Shown here one piece after another: positions 46,996 to 56,336 of a stretch of 64,000 nucleotides of DNA. Source of the DNA: Chromatiaceae bacterium (GTDB lineage: Bacteria; Pseudomonadota; Gammaproteobacteria; Chromatiales; Chromatiaceae); the NCBI GenBank assembly GCA_026984455.1, contig JALSSC010000002.1, positions 1-64,000 of the forward strand, written 5' to 3'. Below the pieces are notes generated by a model. That model saw only the letters and a program-made list of their open reading frames with translations. It ran no database searches and was not told the origin of the DNA. Within the stretch, counting starts at the first letter, position 1; each line of letters begins with the position of its first letter. The position numbers and the translations under genes were made by a program.

Positions 46996-49317
46996 TCAGC
47001 CTCCGTAGCCGAGGCCGCGCCTCAGCGCCTCCTTGAGTTCCTCGGGCGCGAACGGCCGTGGCAGGTGGACGATGCCCGGTCCCCCGGCGCAGGGCGGCGC
47101 CTCGGCACCACCGAGGAGGACCACCTCCAGGTGGGCAAAACCGGGCTGCCGACGGATGACGTGGATAGTATCACAGGCGTCCGCGCCAGGGGCATCGAGG
47201 TCGAGCAACAACACTTGGCAGGCCGGGTCTTCGCGCAGGCCCTCCAGGGCCTCGTCCGGATCAGCGGCGGCGCTGACCCGGGCGCCCCAGGCCTCGAGCC
47301 GCGGCACCAGATCCAGAAGGCTGGAGACATCGTTGGCCAGGAGCAGGATGCAGGCCGCGGACAGGTCGGTCTCGGGAACCGCCTGGGGTGTCGGCGGGCT
47401 TGGCGCGGACGCCGGCGCGGACGCCGGCTCGGGTACCGGGGGCTGGGGGCCCTCGGATTCCACCTGGGGGATGCGTTCGGGTAGCAGGAGGGTGAAGGTG
47501 GCGCCAGCGCCTTCCCGGCTCTCCAGAGTGATCTCTCCCCCCAGCAGATGCGCCAGCCGCCGGCTGATCGAGAGCCCGAGGCCGGTACCACCATAACGGC
47601 GGCTGGTGGAACCGTCGGCCTGACGGAAGGCCTCGAACACCAGGGCCTGTTTGGCGGGAGGGATACCGATGCCGGTGTCCACCACGGCGATGCTCAGGGC
47701 ATGCTGCGGATCCCCACCGGGGCCGAGGCGCAGGGTGACCCCGCCGGTGCGGGTGAACTTGACGGCATTGGAGAGGAAATTCTTGACGATCTGGCGAACC
47801 TTGTAGGCATCGGTATAGAGGCGTTCGGGCAGATCCGGCGACTGTTCGAGACGCAGGAATAGCCCCTTTGCGTCGAACTGGGGCTGCATGAGTTCCACGA
47901 CCTCCCGCACCAGGTCCACGGGCCGCACCCACTCCAGGTGAAACTGGGTGCGCCCCGCCTCGATGCGCGAGAGGTCGAGGATGTTGTCGATCAGGGCGCG
48001 GAGATCGTCTCCGGCCTGATGGATCACCTGGGCCTGGCGACGCTGTTCGAGCGGGAGGCCGGAGTCCGGGGCGGCGAGCAATTTGGAGAGCAGGAGGATG
48101 GAGTTCAGAGGGGTGCGCAGCTCGTGGCTGACGTTGGCCAGGAATTCAGACTTGTAGCGGTTGGAGGCCTCCAGGGCCTCGGCATGGCGGCGCAGGCTGC
48201 GCGCATGTTCGGCGTGGCTGCGGGCGAGCGCGGTGAGATCGCGACCAAGGTCGCGAATCTCCGGCGGTCCGCGCCACTCGAAATGGACCTGCTCGTCCTC
48301 GGCGAGCATGTCGCCGATACCTTGGGTGAGCTGGTGACCGAAGCGCTCCAGACGGACCGCGATCCAGCGTGCCAGGAGGATGACGATCACCACCAACACC
48401 AGGATGATGGCCAGGACCCGTTTGACCAGGGCGTTGCGGAACTTGGCCAGGGGCGAGGGATCCACTTGACGGCCCACCCACAGGGGTCCCGAATTTTCGG
48501 TGAGGAACATGGGAACCCAGAGGATCTCTCGGCCGTCAGCCCCTTCCCACAGGCCCAGCTTGCCGGCGGCAAAGATGGCATCGAGCCCAGGGAAGTCCGC
48601 GAATGCCCGTCCGGGGCTGCTCAGGGCCTTATTCGATACGAGGTAGCTGCCCTTGTTGTCCACCCATAGGGTATTGCGATAGAAGCGGGCCATGCCACCC
48701 ACGTCCAGGGTGATGGCCACCAGGCCGATGGGCAGGGCAGACGGGTGCTTGCGGTCGAAGATGGGGGTAATGAGGTTCAAGGTCATGAGATGCCCCTGCG
48801 GGGGGCCCCGGTCGTCGGGGGCGAGCCGGATGCGGCTCACCAGGACCCGCGGCGCCTCCAGGCCCAGGGCGGCCGATACAAGCTCTTGTGGAGGGGGCTC
48901 GGGCAGGGTCGTTGTGGGATGCCAACGGGTGGTGCGGGGATCCCTCTCCAACCAGAAACGGGGCCGGCCCTGATCGTCCATGAACAAGATCTGGATGATA
49001 TCCAGTTGGTCGTCCAGGACCTGATTGGCCCATTGCGTATAGCGGGCACGTGCGCGGTCCACCGCATCATTGGTGGTGGACTTGCCGAGCAGGGTGCCGG
49101 GTTCCGGCAGCTTGGCCAGCAGACGCACCATCTCGTGCCGGCTCGCCAGATGTTGGTCGAGGTCGCGGAAATCGGCGCGCAGGTTCTGCAGATAGGCCTT
49201 CTGGTAGAAGAGTTCCAGGCTGCCCAGCACCAGCGGCAGGTTGATGACCACCGCCGCCAGCAGGGGAGCGATCCCGAACAGGAGCAGAAAGATCAGGATC
49301 TGGGACCGGAGCCTCAC
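46996..49317 (-). CDS. membrane histidine kinase with degenerate receiver
   Basis: Kinase of about 773 residues: membrane helix near the N-terminus (ILIFLLLFGIAPLLAAVVIN), a large periplasmic Cache-like sensor (about 35-310), second helix, HAMP, H-box NVSHELRTPLNS (phospho-His about 398), ATPase domain (NFLSNAVKFTRTG, DTGIGIPP, GTGLGLSI), and a C-terminal receiver. The receiver has an Asp in LLLDLDAPG, but its N-terminal acid pair reads ANDV and the conserved Lys is replaced in LPRPFAP, so it may be inactive. GTG at 49317 is the preferred start; a TTG 26 codons upstream is the alternative. Confidence 0.88.
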   Translation of the reverse strand: MRLRSQILIFLLLFGIAPLLAAVVINLPLVLGSLELFYQKAYLQNLRADFRDLDQHLASRHEMVRLLAKLPEPGTLLGKSTTNDAVDRARARYTQWANQVLDDQLDIIQILFMDDQGRPRFWLERDPRTTRWHPTTTLPEPPPQELVSAALGLEAPRVLVSRIRLAPDDRGPPQGHLMTLNLITPIFDRKHPSALPIGLVAITLDVGGMARFYRNTLWVDNKGSYLVSNKALSSPGRAFADFPGLDAIFAAGKLGLWEGADGREILWVPMFLTENSGPLWVGRQVDPSPLAKFRNALVKRVLAIILVLVVIVILLARWIAVRLERFGHQLTQGIGDMLAEDEQVHFEWRGPPEIRDLGRDLTALARSHAEHARSLRRHAEALEASNRYKSEFLANVSHELRTPLNSILLLSKLLAAPDSGLPLEQRRQAQVIHQAGDDLRALIDNILDLSRIEAGRTQFHLEWVRPVDLVREVVELMQPQFDAKGLFLRLEQSPDLPERLYTDAYKVRQIVKNFLSNAVKFTRTGGVTLRLGPGGDPQHALSIAVVDTGIGIPPAKQALVFEAFRQADGSTSRRYGGTGLGLSISRRLAHLLGGEITLESREGAGATFTLLLPERIPQVESEGPQPPVPEPASAPASAPSPPTPQAVPETDLSAACILLLANDVSSLLDLVPRLEAWGARVSAAADPDEALEGLREDPACQVLLLDLDAPGADACDTIHVIRRQPGFAHLEVVLLGGAEAPPCAGGPGIVHLPRPFAPEELKEALRRGLGYGG

Positions 49318-49428
49318 GTCAGCTCGAAGGTCGTCGGGGCGCGCACCGGACCCCGCGCCCGTCTGGCGGGAGAAGGATATCCTCCGAGGCGCCAACCACG
49401 GCCGGGGCCATGGCCGTGAGCGGTGTTC

Positions 49429-49893
49429 TCAGAGGGCGCGTACGCAATCCAGGACCGCCTGGGCGTGGCCCTTGGGCTTCACATCGGCAAACACGTGACG
49501 CACGATGCCCTCCTTGTCGATGACGAAGGTCGTTCGCCGGATACCCTTCTTGCGTTCACCGCGCACGGTCTTCTCCACCAATACGCCGAAGGCGGCGCAG
49601 AGTTCACCCTCGATGTCGGCGAGCAGGTTCACGGTGAGTCCGTATTTGTCGCGGAAGGCCCCGTGGCTGACGCAGGGGTCCATGCTCACCCCCAGCACGC
49701 GGGCGTCAGCAGCCTCGAACGCGGGCATGAGATCGGTGAACTCCAGGGCCTCCAAGGTGCAGCCGGGGGTGTCGTCCTTGGGATAGAAATACAGCACGAG
49801 GTGGTGCCGGCCCAGGAACTGGTCCAACTGCACCATCTGCATGTCCGCGTTCGGGGTGCTGAAGTTCGGCGCCCGGTCTCCGGGGTTCAACAT
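49429..49893 (-). CDS. Bcp/PrxQ-type peroxiredoxin
   Basis: Thioredoxin-fold peroxidase of 154 residues that reduces hydroperoxides. It starts LNPGDRAPNFSTPN and has the peroxidatic cysteine in YPKDDTPGCTLEALEF. The usual resolving cysteine five residues later is a Leu (TLEALEF instead of TKEACDF), so it is probably a 1-Cys or atypical form. Other cysteines (SMDPCVSH, GELCAAF) could take over. It lies upstream of the kinase cluster with a 111-bp gap. Confidence 0.9.
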   Translation of the reverse strand: MLNPGDRAPNFSTPNADMQMVQLDQFLGRHHLVLYFYPKDDTPGCTLEALEFTDLMPAFEAADARVLGVSMDPCVSHGAFRDKYGLTVNLLADIEGELCAAFGVLVEKTVRGERKKGIRRTTFVIDKEGIVRHVFADVKPKGHAQAVLDCVRAL

Positions 49894-49988
49894 GGGGGTC
49901 GTCTCCTGGGATGGCAGAGGCCTTCTACGGGCCCCACTCGCTTCGATGATCGCTCAGGACCGAAGCCTAGGGGGGTGCGGGAGAGAGG

Positions 49989-50705
49989 TCAACCTCGGCC
50001 GCCCATGAAACGGTATCCCCGGCCCCACACGGTTTGGACGTATCGCGAATGGCGTCCGTGGTCGCCCAGCTTGCGTCTGAGGCGCGCGATGTGCATGTCG
50101 ATGCTGCGGTCAAAGGCGGAGCAGCCGGGCCCGCGTAGCCGGTCGAGCAGGTACTGCCGGTCCAGGGTCCGGTTGGGGTGGGTGGCGAGGATCTCCAGCA
50201 GCTCCTGTTCAGTGGCGGTGAGGGATACGACGTGACTGCCGCGGCGCAGTTCGTGGCGATCCGGATCCAGGGCGAAAGGGCCGAAACGGATCTTCGCCCT
50301 GTCGTCCCCGCGTTTTCTACCACCGCAACGGCGGCGCAACAAGGCATGCACCCGGGCCAGCAGTTCACGGGGATCGAAGGGCTTGCCCAGATAGTCGTCT
50401 GCGCCTGCCTCGAGGCCCTCGGCGCGGTCCTGCGGGCGGGCCATCCCTGAGACCATGCACAGGCTGATGTCGGTCTCCTGTCTGAGGTCACGGGTCAGCA
50501 GCAGGCCGTCGCCGTCGGGCAACAGGCGGTCGAGCAGGATCAGGTCGGGTTGACGACGAGCCAGCCAGAGGCGCAGACCATTCGCATTCGCCACGCCCTC
50601 CGCATGCAGGCCATCCTGACGCAACAAGCCCTCTATCAGGGTACGCAAGGTGGGATCGTCTTCCACCACCAATACCCAGGGGGCGTCTTCGTTGTCACTA
50701 CGCAT
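49989..50705 (-). CDS. OmpR-family response regulator (orphan)
   Basis: DNA-binding regulator of 238 residues: REC domain (LVVEDDPTLRTLIEGLL, phospho-Asp in LILLDRLLPDGDG, Lys in LGKPFDPRELLAR) and an OmpR winged helix (FALDPDRHELRRG, DMHIARLRRKLG, VQTVWGRGYRF). No kinase gene is adjacent; the divergent neighbour is a chemoreceptor. Its partner is not visible. Confidence 0.92.
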   Translation of the reverse strand: MRSDNEDAPWVLVVEDDPTLRTLIEGLLRQDGLHAEGVANANGLRLWLARRQPDLILLDRLLPDGDGLLLTRDLRQETDISLCMVSGMARPQDRAEGLEAGADDYLGKPFDPRELLARVHALLRRRCGGRKRGDDRAKIRFGPFALDPDRHELRRGSHVVSLTATEQELLEILATHPNRTLDRQYLLDRLRGPGCSAFDRSIDMHIARLRRKLGDHGRHSRYVQTVWGRGYRFMGGRG

Positions 50706-51090
50706 GGCCGCCGCCTCTATCCGTCACGACCACAATATGTTAGCAAACAATGAAATACTTTTGTTACATAATCAAGGGAAAATACCTCGACTGGAGAAGA
50801 TGAGCCACTTGCAGACCCTCCGGGTACTGTCTTCGAGTAGAACAAGATCCGGCTTCCCGGGAAGGGGGTATGCCCTCTCCAAACGGCGGCTCGCAGCAGC
50901 CTGCCCTTTGACCGTTGTGGCGCCACCCCGCCGCAGCGGTCTTTTTTCGAGCGCGTTTCCCCGCCGGGTGATGATTACATCAGGGATAGCTAAAGTTGTC
51001 GCTGATCATGCCGCCACCGTCTTCGACGGGTGGTCTTGCATTTCCACGATCTTGGCCGCCCCCTATTGGCAAGTCCTCGGAGACATCGGC
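50706..51090. other. divergent intergenic region between regulator and chemoreceptor
   Basis: About 385 bp, with a locally AT-rich part at 50740-50785 that probably contains the promoters of the OmpR-type gene or of the chemoreceptor gene. No exact promoter pair is strong enough to call. No small gene is convincing. Confidence 0.5.
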
Positions 51091-53076
51091 ATGGTCAGCT
51101 CGTTGCAAAGATTCAGCATCAAGGCCCGTGTGATCGGGCTCGGATTCGGCGTGATTCTACTGGTGGTCATCAATGGTGCTCTGGTTCTGAATTCAACCCG
51201 GTCCATACAGTCGTTGTGGGATGATTTCGGCAGCGGAGTGGTGGCCCGTCGGGAGTCGCTGCAGGGCATGGGTTCGGCCATGGGCTATGGTGGCCTCATC
51301 CAGAACTTCAAAAACTATGTGTTGCGTGGGGATACGCGGTACGCCGAGCGGGCGACCGAGAACTGGACTACCCTCAGCCAGCAGCTTGACGCCTATGCCG
51401 CCCTGCCCGGGGTGGACAAGGAGGAACGTCAGGCCCTGGCGGCCATCCGGGCGGTGGCCGAGCGCTATCACCGGCATCTGGCCGAGGTGGGACGCCTATG
51501 GTCCGCAGGCAAGACGCCCAAGGAGATCGACCATGTGGTGAAGGTGGACGATGGTCCGGCCTTGCAGGGCTTCGCGCTCTTGGAGGAACACGCTCAGGCC
51601 CTGACAGCGGCTACGGGCAAGGCATTGGGCGGGATGCTCGGCCACCTGAACCGGCTGACTCTATGGGGTCTGGTGATCCTGGTCATGGTGCTCAGCATCG
51701 GCATGGGGCTGGTGGGACTGGGTATTTCCCAAGGCATCCACCGGGTCAGCCGCTTCGTGGCCGGAGTGGAGAAAGACAGCGACCTGTCCCGACGGTTGCC
51801 GGTGGAAGGAAACGATGAACTCGCGGATCTGTCGATCCACTTCAATGCCTTGCTCACCCGCCTGGAGTCCGCTTTGGGCGGGATCCTGAATGCGGTCGGC
51901 GCCGTGGGCGCGAACACCCTGCAGGTTGCTCAGCAGGCCCAGGAGACGGTCGAAGGGGCACGCACCCAGTTCCGCGAACTCGAACAGATCTCCTCCGCCA
52001 TGACGGAGATGTCGGCGAGCGTACGCGAGGTGACCCAGAACATCCAGCGTGCCGCTGAGGCCGCCCAAGGCGGTAACCAGGAGACGGGCGATGCCGCACG
52101 GGCGATCGGGGAAGCGAATCAGATCCTCGAGCAGCTGAACACCGGCGTCGACCACGCGGCCGAGGTGATCGGTCGCCTGGAACAAGACAGTCAGGCCATC
52201 GGCAAGGTCCTGGAGGTGATCAACAACATCGCCGAGCAGACCAACCTGCTGGCCCTCAACGCTGCAATCGAGGCGGCACGCGCGGGCGAGCACGGCCGGG
52301 GGTTCGCCGTGGTGGCGGACGAGGTGCGCACCCTGGCCTCACGTACCCAGGAGTCCACCCAGGAGATCGAGGCCATGATCGGCCGTCTGCGTAGCGGTGC
52401 GCGTGACGCGGTGGAGACCATGGCCGAGGGGCGCACTCAAGCCGGACTCGGTGCCGAGCGAGTCAAACAGGCCGGTCAGGCCTTTGAGCGGGTGGCACGC
52501 CTGAACGCCTCCATCAATGAGATGAGCACCCAGGTCGCCACCGCCGCCGAACAACAGAGCGTGGTGGCCGAAGAGATCAACCACAACCTGGTGACCGTGG
52601 CCGGGGCTGCGGAGCGCACCACCGAGGCCGCTGAGCACACCCTGCGGGAGGTGGATCAAATCGGAACCCACATCGCGGGCATGCAGGAATTGATCGCCGA
52701 GCGTTTCACTTTGGGAGACGAAGGCCTGCTGTTGGAACAGGCCAAGGGGACCCACCTCGCCTGGAAAGGGCGCCTGGCCGCCTTTCTGAGCGGCCAGGGC
52801 CACCTGTCGCGGGACGAAGTGATCTCGGATCGCGACTGTGGACTGGGCAAATGGTATTATGGCGCCGGCCGGAAGCGTTGGGGCCATTTACCGGGAATGC
52901 GCGATCTGGAGGTGGCCCATCGTGAGCTGCATCACCTCATGGGCCGGATAGTAGAGGCCAAAGAGGCCGGACATGAAGACCAGGCCCGCGCCTTGTTGGA
53001 CCGGCTGGAGCCTTTGTCGACGCGCATCGTGGCACTGCTCGACGGGATCGAGGCGGAGGTGAGGCACGCGCATTGA
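51091..53076 (+). CDS. chemoreceptor with C-terminal CZB zinc-binding domain
   Basis: Receptor of 661 residues. First helix about 14-32, periplasmic helical sensor, second helix about 188-215, HAMP, signalling domain with tip [20 protein letters not shown] (about 381-400), and a C-terminal CZB domain (about 550-630). The CZB histidine and cysteine ligands are seen in THLAWKGRLAAFL, DRDCGLGKWYY and AHRELHH. CZB domains bind zinc and in other bacteria sense hypochlorous acid or zinc. The ATG at 51091 gives a normal membrane start (MVSSLQRFSIKARVIGLG); a long frame upstream is not coding-like. Confidence 0.93.
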   Translation: MVSSLQRFSIKARVIGLGFGVILLVVINGALVLNSTRSIQSLWDDFGSGVVARRESLQGMGSAMGYGGLIQNFKNYVLRGDTRYAERATENWTTLSQQLDAYAALPGVDKEERQALAAIRAVAERYHRHLAEVGRLWSAGKTPKEIDHVVKVDDGPALQGFALLEEHAQALTAATGKALGGMLGHLNRLTLWGLVILVMVLSIGMGLVGLGISQGIHRVSRFVAGVEKDSDLSRRLPVEGNDELADLSIHFNALLTRLESALGGILNAVGAVGANTLQVAQQAQETVEGARTQFRELEQISSAMTEMSASVREVTQNIQRAAEAAQGGNQETGDAARAIGEANQILEQLNTGVDHAAEVIGRLEQDSQAIGKVLEVINNIAEQTNLLALNAAIEAARAGEHGRGFAVVADEVRTLASRTQESTQEIEAMIGRLRSGARDAVETMAEGRTQAGLGAERVKQAGQAFERVARLNASINEMSTQVATAAEQQSVVAEEINHNLVTVAGAAERTTEAAEHTLREVDQIGTHIAGMQELIAERFTLGDEGLLLEQAKGTHLAWKGRLAAFLSGQGHLSRDEVISDRDCGLGKWYYGAGRKRWGHLPGMRDLEVAHRELHHLMGRIVEAKEAGHEDQARALLDRLEPLSTRIVALLDGIEAEVRHAH

Positions 53077-53142
53077 TCGGACGGACGCCACGCCGGTCCG
53101 GCCGTTCGCGGTGGGACCGGCGGCATGGCCGCCGCCCCTGCA

Positions 53143-54408
53143 TCACAACCCCTCGAAGATCCGATCCAGGAGAATCCGCAGGCGTTTTCGCAGCAAGGCA
53201 TAGGAGAAGTGCCTGCGCCCGATCTGGAAATTGGTCTCCACCATCTCCTCGATGCGCCCGGGGTCGGCCAGCAGCCGGCGGGTGGCCTCGACCGTGGAAC
53301 GATCCACGAATTCGGTGAACTCCACCACCTGGAACCCCTTGGGGCGGATGTCTGTCTCGAAGATATTGTAGGCGTTCACCACGATGGGCCGCCGGTGATA
53401 CACCGCCTCCAGGAAGGCGTTGCCGAAGCCCTCGATGGCCGAGGGGTAGGTCACCAGATCGGCCCGGCGGTAGGCGTCGGAGAGGGCGTAGATCTTGGCC
53501 CCGTTGTCGGCCGCACCCCGGTGGTGGTTGAAATGGCCGGCGGCGAGGATCAGATGCACCCCCAGGCGTTCGGCCTGGTCCACCAGGTAGTCCTGATAGG
53601 CGCAGCCCTCGTCCCCGGCACTGTGGCTGACCACCAGGGCGCAGGGCAGATCCAGGCGGCAACTCAGTTCCAAGGCCCGCTCGATACACTTGCGCGGCAC
53701 CACCCGGGTGGGCTGGAGCAGGAACAGGTCGCTCTCCGACAGGCCCAGATTGCAGCGCAGGTCGTCCGCGTAGGAGTCGTCGTCGGCCGGAGGGTGCTCG
53801 AAGTCCATCACGTTGGGGATCACGGTGGGGCGCAGGCCCGTACGCCGGGCCAACTCGCTGGCGCCATAGGAGTTGATGACCACGTGGCGGATGCGGGCCA
53901 TGGTGGGGGGAAAGGCCGCCTCCAGGTAGTCCTGGGCGGCGTTCACCAGGTAGCGCGAGCGCTCCCAGACGAAATCGTGGTGGTGGGCGATGGTGGGGAT
54001 CCCGGTCTCCGCCACCAGGTCGGTGATGGCCATCCCCAGGGGGACGTTCATGGGCAGGGACAGGGCGTTCTCCACCACGATCAGGTCGAGTTCGAACTCC
54101 GAGACGAAGACCCCGAGGGCGTGCTTGATGATGCGCCAGAGGTCGTGGATCTGGTCCGAGGTCTTGGGGGATCGCCGGGTCTGACCGAACAGGTCGGCAT
54201 TGAGGCGCAGGACATCGGGGTGCTCGAAGTGGGCGCGCGGGCAGATGCGCACCCGTTCGGGCGGGCGGTCACAGGCACCGGCGAAATAGAAACACTCGTA
54301 GCCCAGCTCGGTGAAGGCATCGGCCCACTTGAAGGCCTCCAGGGAGACCCCGTCGGTGCCTTCGAGGCGGGTGGAGATGAAGCCTATGTGCAGGGGGTGA
54401 TCCACCAT
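53143..54408 (-). CDS. family 4 glycosyltransferase
   Basis: GT-B glycosyltransferase of 421 residues. N-terminal domain (IGFISTRLEGTDGVSLEAFKWA) and C-terminal nucleotide-sugar domain with VVPRKCIERALEL and the EX7E motif in PSAIEGFGNAFLEAV. The acceptor is unknown. The gene lies downstream of the parvulin lipoprotein gene with a 52-bp gap and is convergent with the CZB chemoreceptor. Confidence 0.85.
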   Translation of the reverse strand: MVDHPLHIGFISTRLEGTDGVSLEAFKWADAFTELGYECFYFAGACDRPPERVRICPRAHFEHPDVLRLNADLFGQTRRSPKTSDQIHDLWRIIKHALGVFVSEFELDLIVVENALSLPMNVPLGMAITDLVAETGIPTIAHHHDFVWERSRYLVNAAQDYLEAAFPPTMARIRHVVINSYGASELARRTGLRPTVIPNVMDFEHPPADDDSYADDLRCNLGLSESDLFLLQPTRVVPRKCIERALELSCRLDLPCALVVSHSAGDEGCAYQDYLVDQAERLGVHLILAAGHFNHHRGAADNGAKIYALSDAYRRADLVTYPSAIEGFGNAFLEAVYHRRPIVVNAYNIFETDIRPKGFQVVEFTEFVDRSTVEATRRLLADPGRIEEMVETNFQIGRRHFSYALLRKRLRILLDRIFEGL

Positions 54409-54460
54409 CGGGCGGCCTCCATGGGGGGGCCGTCGGCCCCGCGGCCGGCGGCTCCGGGGA

Positions 54461-55339
54461 TCACTCGCCCTGGGCCTTCTTGTTCATGAACTTCTTGTTC
54501 ACCTCCACCTTCGCCGTCCGGGCCAGTTCGCGCACGTATTCGCTCAGGTGGCGGCGCAGGATCTGTTCCTTGAGCGACACCTCCACCGCCTCGCGTTTAG
54601 GCGGCTGCTTGGCGCGCTTCTGCTCTAGCAGGATCACGTGCCAGCCGAACTGGGTCTTGACCGGGGTCTCGGTGAAGTGGCCGGGCTCCAGCTTGGCCAC
54701 CGCGGCCGAGAAGGGCTTGACCATCTGCGCCGCATCGAACCACCCCAGGTCGCCGCCCTTCTTGCCCGAAGGGCCGGTGGACTTCTCTTTGGCCAGGGTG
54801 GCGAAGTCGGCGCCCTTCTTCAGTTGCGCGATGATCTCCTTGGCCTCGTCCTCTGTCTTCACCAGGATGTGGCGGGCCTTGTATTCCTCGCCGGGCCGGT
54901 TCAGATAGCGTGCCTTGTAGGCCTTGTCGATCTCCGCCTCGGTGGCGGGGTGTTTCTTGGCATATTCCTGCAGGGCCAGACGGGAGAGCAGTTGCATCCG
55001 CTGGACGGCGAGGGCCGCCTGGACCGCGGAACGCTTGTCCAGGCCTTGTTTCTCCGCCTCCCGGGCGAGCAGAACCAGATTGATGAGTTCGTTGATGGCC
55101 TGGTTCTGGACCTTGGGGTTGCGGCGCAGGCGGGGAGCCTTCTGGAATTTTTCGTTGATGTAGAAGGCGAACATCTCCCCGGTGATGGGGGTCTGATCCA
55201 CCGTGACCAGGGCCTCCTTGGCGGCGGCCTTGGCCTTGGCCTGGGTGTCCGGGGCCGGAGGCGAGGAGTTGGATTGCCCGCAGGCGGCGAGCAGGCCGAG
55301 GGAGAGGGCGATACCGGTGAGGGCGAAGCGTTTGTTCAT
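54461..55339 (-). CDS. parvulin-type peptidyl-prolyl isomerase lipoprotein
   Basis: Periplasmic folding helper of 292 residues. The lipobox LLAAC with Cys20 marks a lipoprotein; the following GQ argues for outer-membrane sorting. A SurA/PrsA-like N-terminal helical region (about 45-150) is followed by one parvulin domain (YKARHILVKTEDEAKEIIAQ, GGDLGWFDAAQMV, FGWHVILLE). Proteins of this kind are also found near exosortase clusters (EpsD), but here the neighbours are yciI and yciB. Confidence 0.9.
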   Translation of the reverse strand: MNKRFALTGIALSLGLLAACGQSNSSPPAPDTQAKAKAAAKEALVTVDQTPITGEMFAFYINEKFQKAPRLRRNPKVQNQAINELINLVLLAREAEKQGLDKRSAVQAALAVQRMQLLSRLALQEYAKKHPATEAEIDKAYKARYLNRPGEEYKARHILVKTEDEAKEIIAQLKKGADFATLAKEKSTGPSGKKGGDLGWFDAAQMVKPFSAAVAKLEPGHFTETPVKTQFGWHVILLEQKRAKQPPKREAVEVSLKEQILRRHLSEYVRELARTAKVEVNKKFMNKKAQGE

Positions 55340-55366
55340 CTTGGGTAGGGGTCCTTGAAAATGGGT

Positions 55367-55669
55367 TCAGGCGGGCAGCACCCGCTTGAAGGGTTTGACT
55401 TCGACCGCCTCGTAGACGTCGGCGGTCACGTAGGGATCGGCCCGCGCCCAGGCGCGGGCGGCCTCCAAGGCGGGGAACTCGGCCACCACCAGGCTGCCGC
55501 TGAAGCCCGCCTCGCCCGGATCTTCGGCATCTATGGCCGGGTGAGGGCCCGCGAGTACCAGCCGGCCCTCTTCCTGGAGGGCGCGCAGGCGTTCCAGATG
55601 GGCCGGACGTGCCGCCAGGCGGGCGGCCAGGCTGTCTCGGCGGTCACGGGCGATGATCGCATACAACAT
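55367..55669 (-). CDS. yciI: YciI family protein
   Basis: Ferredoxin-like small protein of 100 residues, [20 protein letters not shown], then [20 protein letters not shown], and the conserved [20 protein letters not shown]. Family members have an active-site His-Asp pair, but the reaction is unclear. Its ATG overlaps the yciB stop by one base (TGATG), so the genes are translationally coupled. Confidence 0.93.
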   Translation of the reverse strand: MLYAIIARDRRDSLAARLAARPAHLERLRALQEEGRLVLAGPHPAIDAEDPGEAGFSGSLVVAEFPALEAARAWARADPYVTADVYEAVEVKPFKRVLPA

Positions 55670-56328
55670 CAGTCTTCGTCCTCCGGTCGTTGGGCGTGGC
55701 GGGCGAGGAAGAAGGCCTGACCGATGACGAACACCACCGTCAGGCCCAGCAGCCCGAACAGCTTGAAGTTGACCCAGCGCGCCTCCAGGTCGTGGGCGCG
55801 TTGACACAGGGCCAGGGCCTGGCCCTGGAACTGCCCGGCGCACCGGTCCAGGTCGATGTCGCCGGCCATCTCCACGGCCCCGTGGAGCGCCCGGTCGGCC
55901 ACGAAGAAGTCGTTGGCCACGTACAGGTTGACCGCCCCCAGGAATAGAAAGAACAGCCCCCAGGCCAGGTTGAGGCGCCGCCACAGGGGGGCTGGGATCT
56001 CGATGGCGTGGCCCATGATGCGTTCCACCAGGGGCCGTTTCCCGAAGAACTGGCTGCCGATGAAGACCGCCCCGAACAGCCAGTTGACGATGGAGGGCTT
56101 CCACATGATGAAGGTGCGGTCCTGGAGCACGATGGTGAGGCCTCCGAACACCACCAGCAGACCGAGGGTGACCAGGTGCATGGTCTCGAAGCGGCGATGG
56201 CGGAGCCAATGCAGGCCCACCTGCACGAAGGAGGCGGCGATGGCCACCGCGGTGGCGATATAGATGCCGTAGAGCTTGTAGGCCGCGAAGAACAGCAGGA
56301 TGGGGAAGAAATCGGCGAGGAGCTTCAT
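55669..56328 (-). CDS. yciB: inner membrane protein YciB (septation protein A)
   Basis: Inner-membrane protein of 219 residues with five hydrophobic segments. It starts [23 protein letters not shown] as in YciB/IspZ, and contains [20 protein letters not shown] and the family segment NLYVANDF. YciB is involved in envelope integrity and septum formation. The C-terminal part (about 150-219) is extended and ends in a further membrane segment; the extra stretch after residue 160 ([14 protein letters not shown]) is not typical of E. coli YciB. The upstream gene ends 8 bp before its start. Confidence 0.92.
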   Translation of the reverse strand: MKLLADFFPILLFFAAYKLYGIYIATAVAIAASFVQVGLHWLRHRRFETMHLVTLGLLVVFGGLTIVLQDRTFIMWKPSIVNWLFGAVFIGSQFFGKRPLVERIMGHAIEIPAPLWRRLNLAWGLFFLFLGAVNLYVANDFFVADRALHGAVEMAGDIDLDRCAGQFQGQALALCQRAHDLEARWVNFKLFGLLGLTVVFVIGQAFFLARHAQRPEDED

Positions 56329-56336
56329 GGGCGGGT

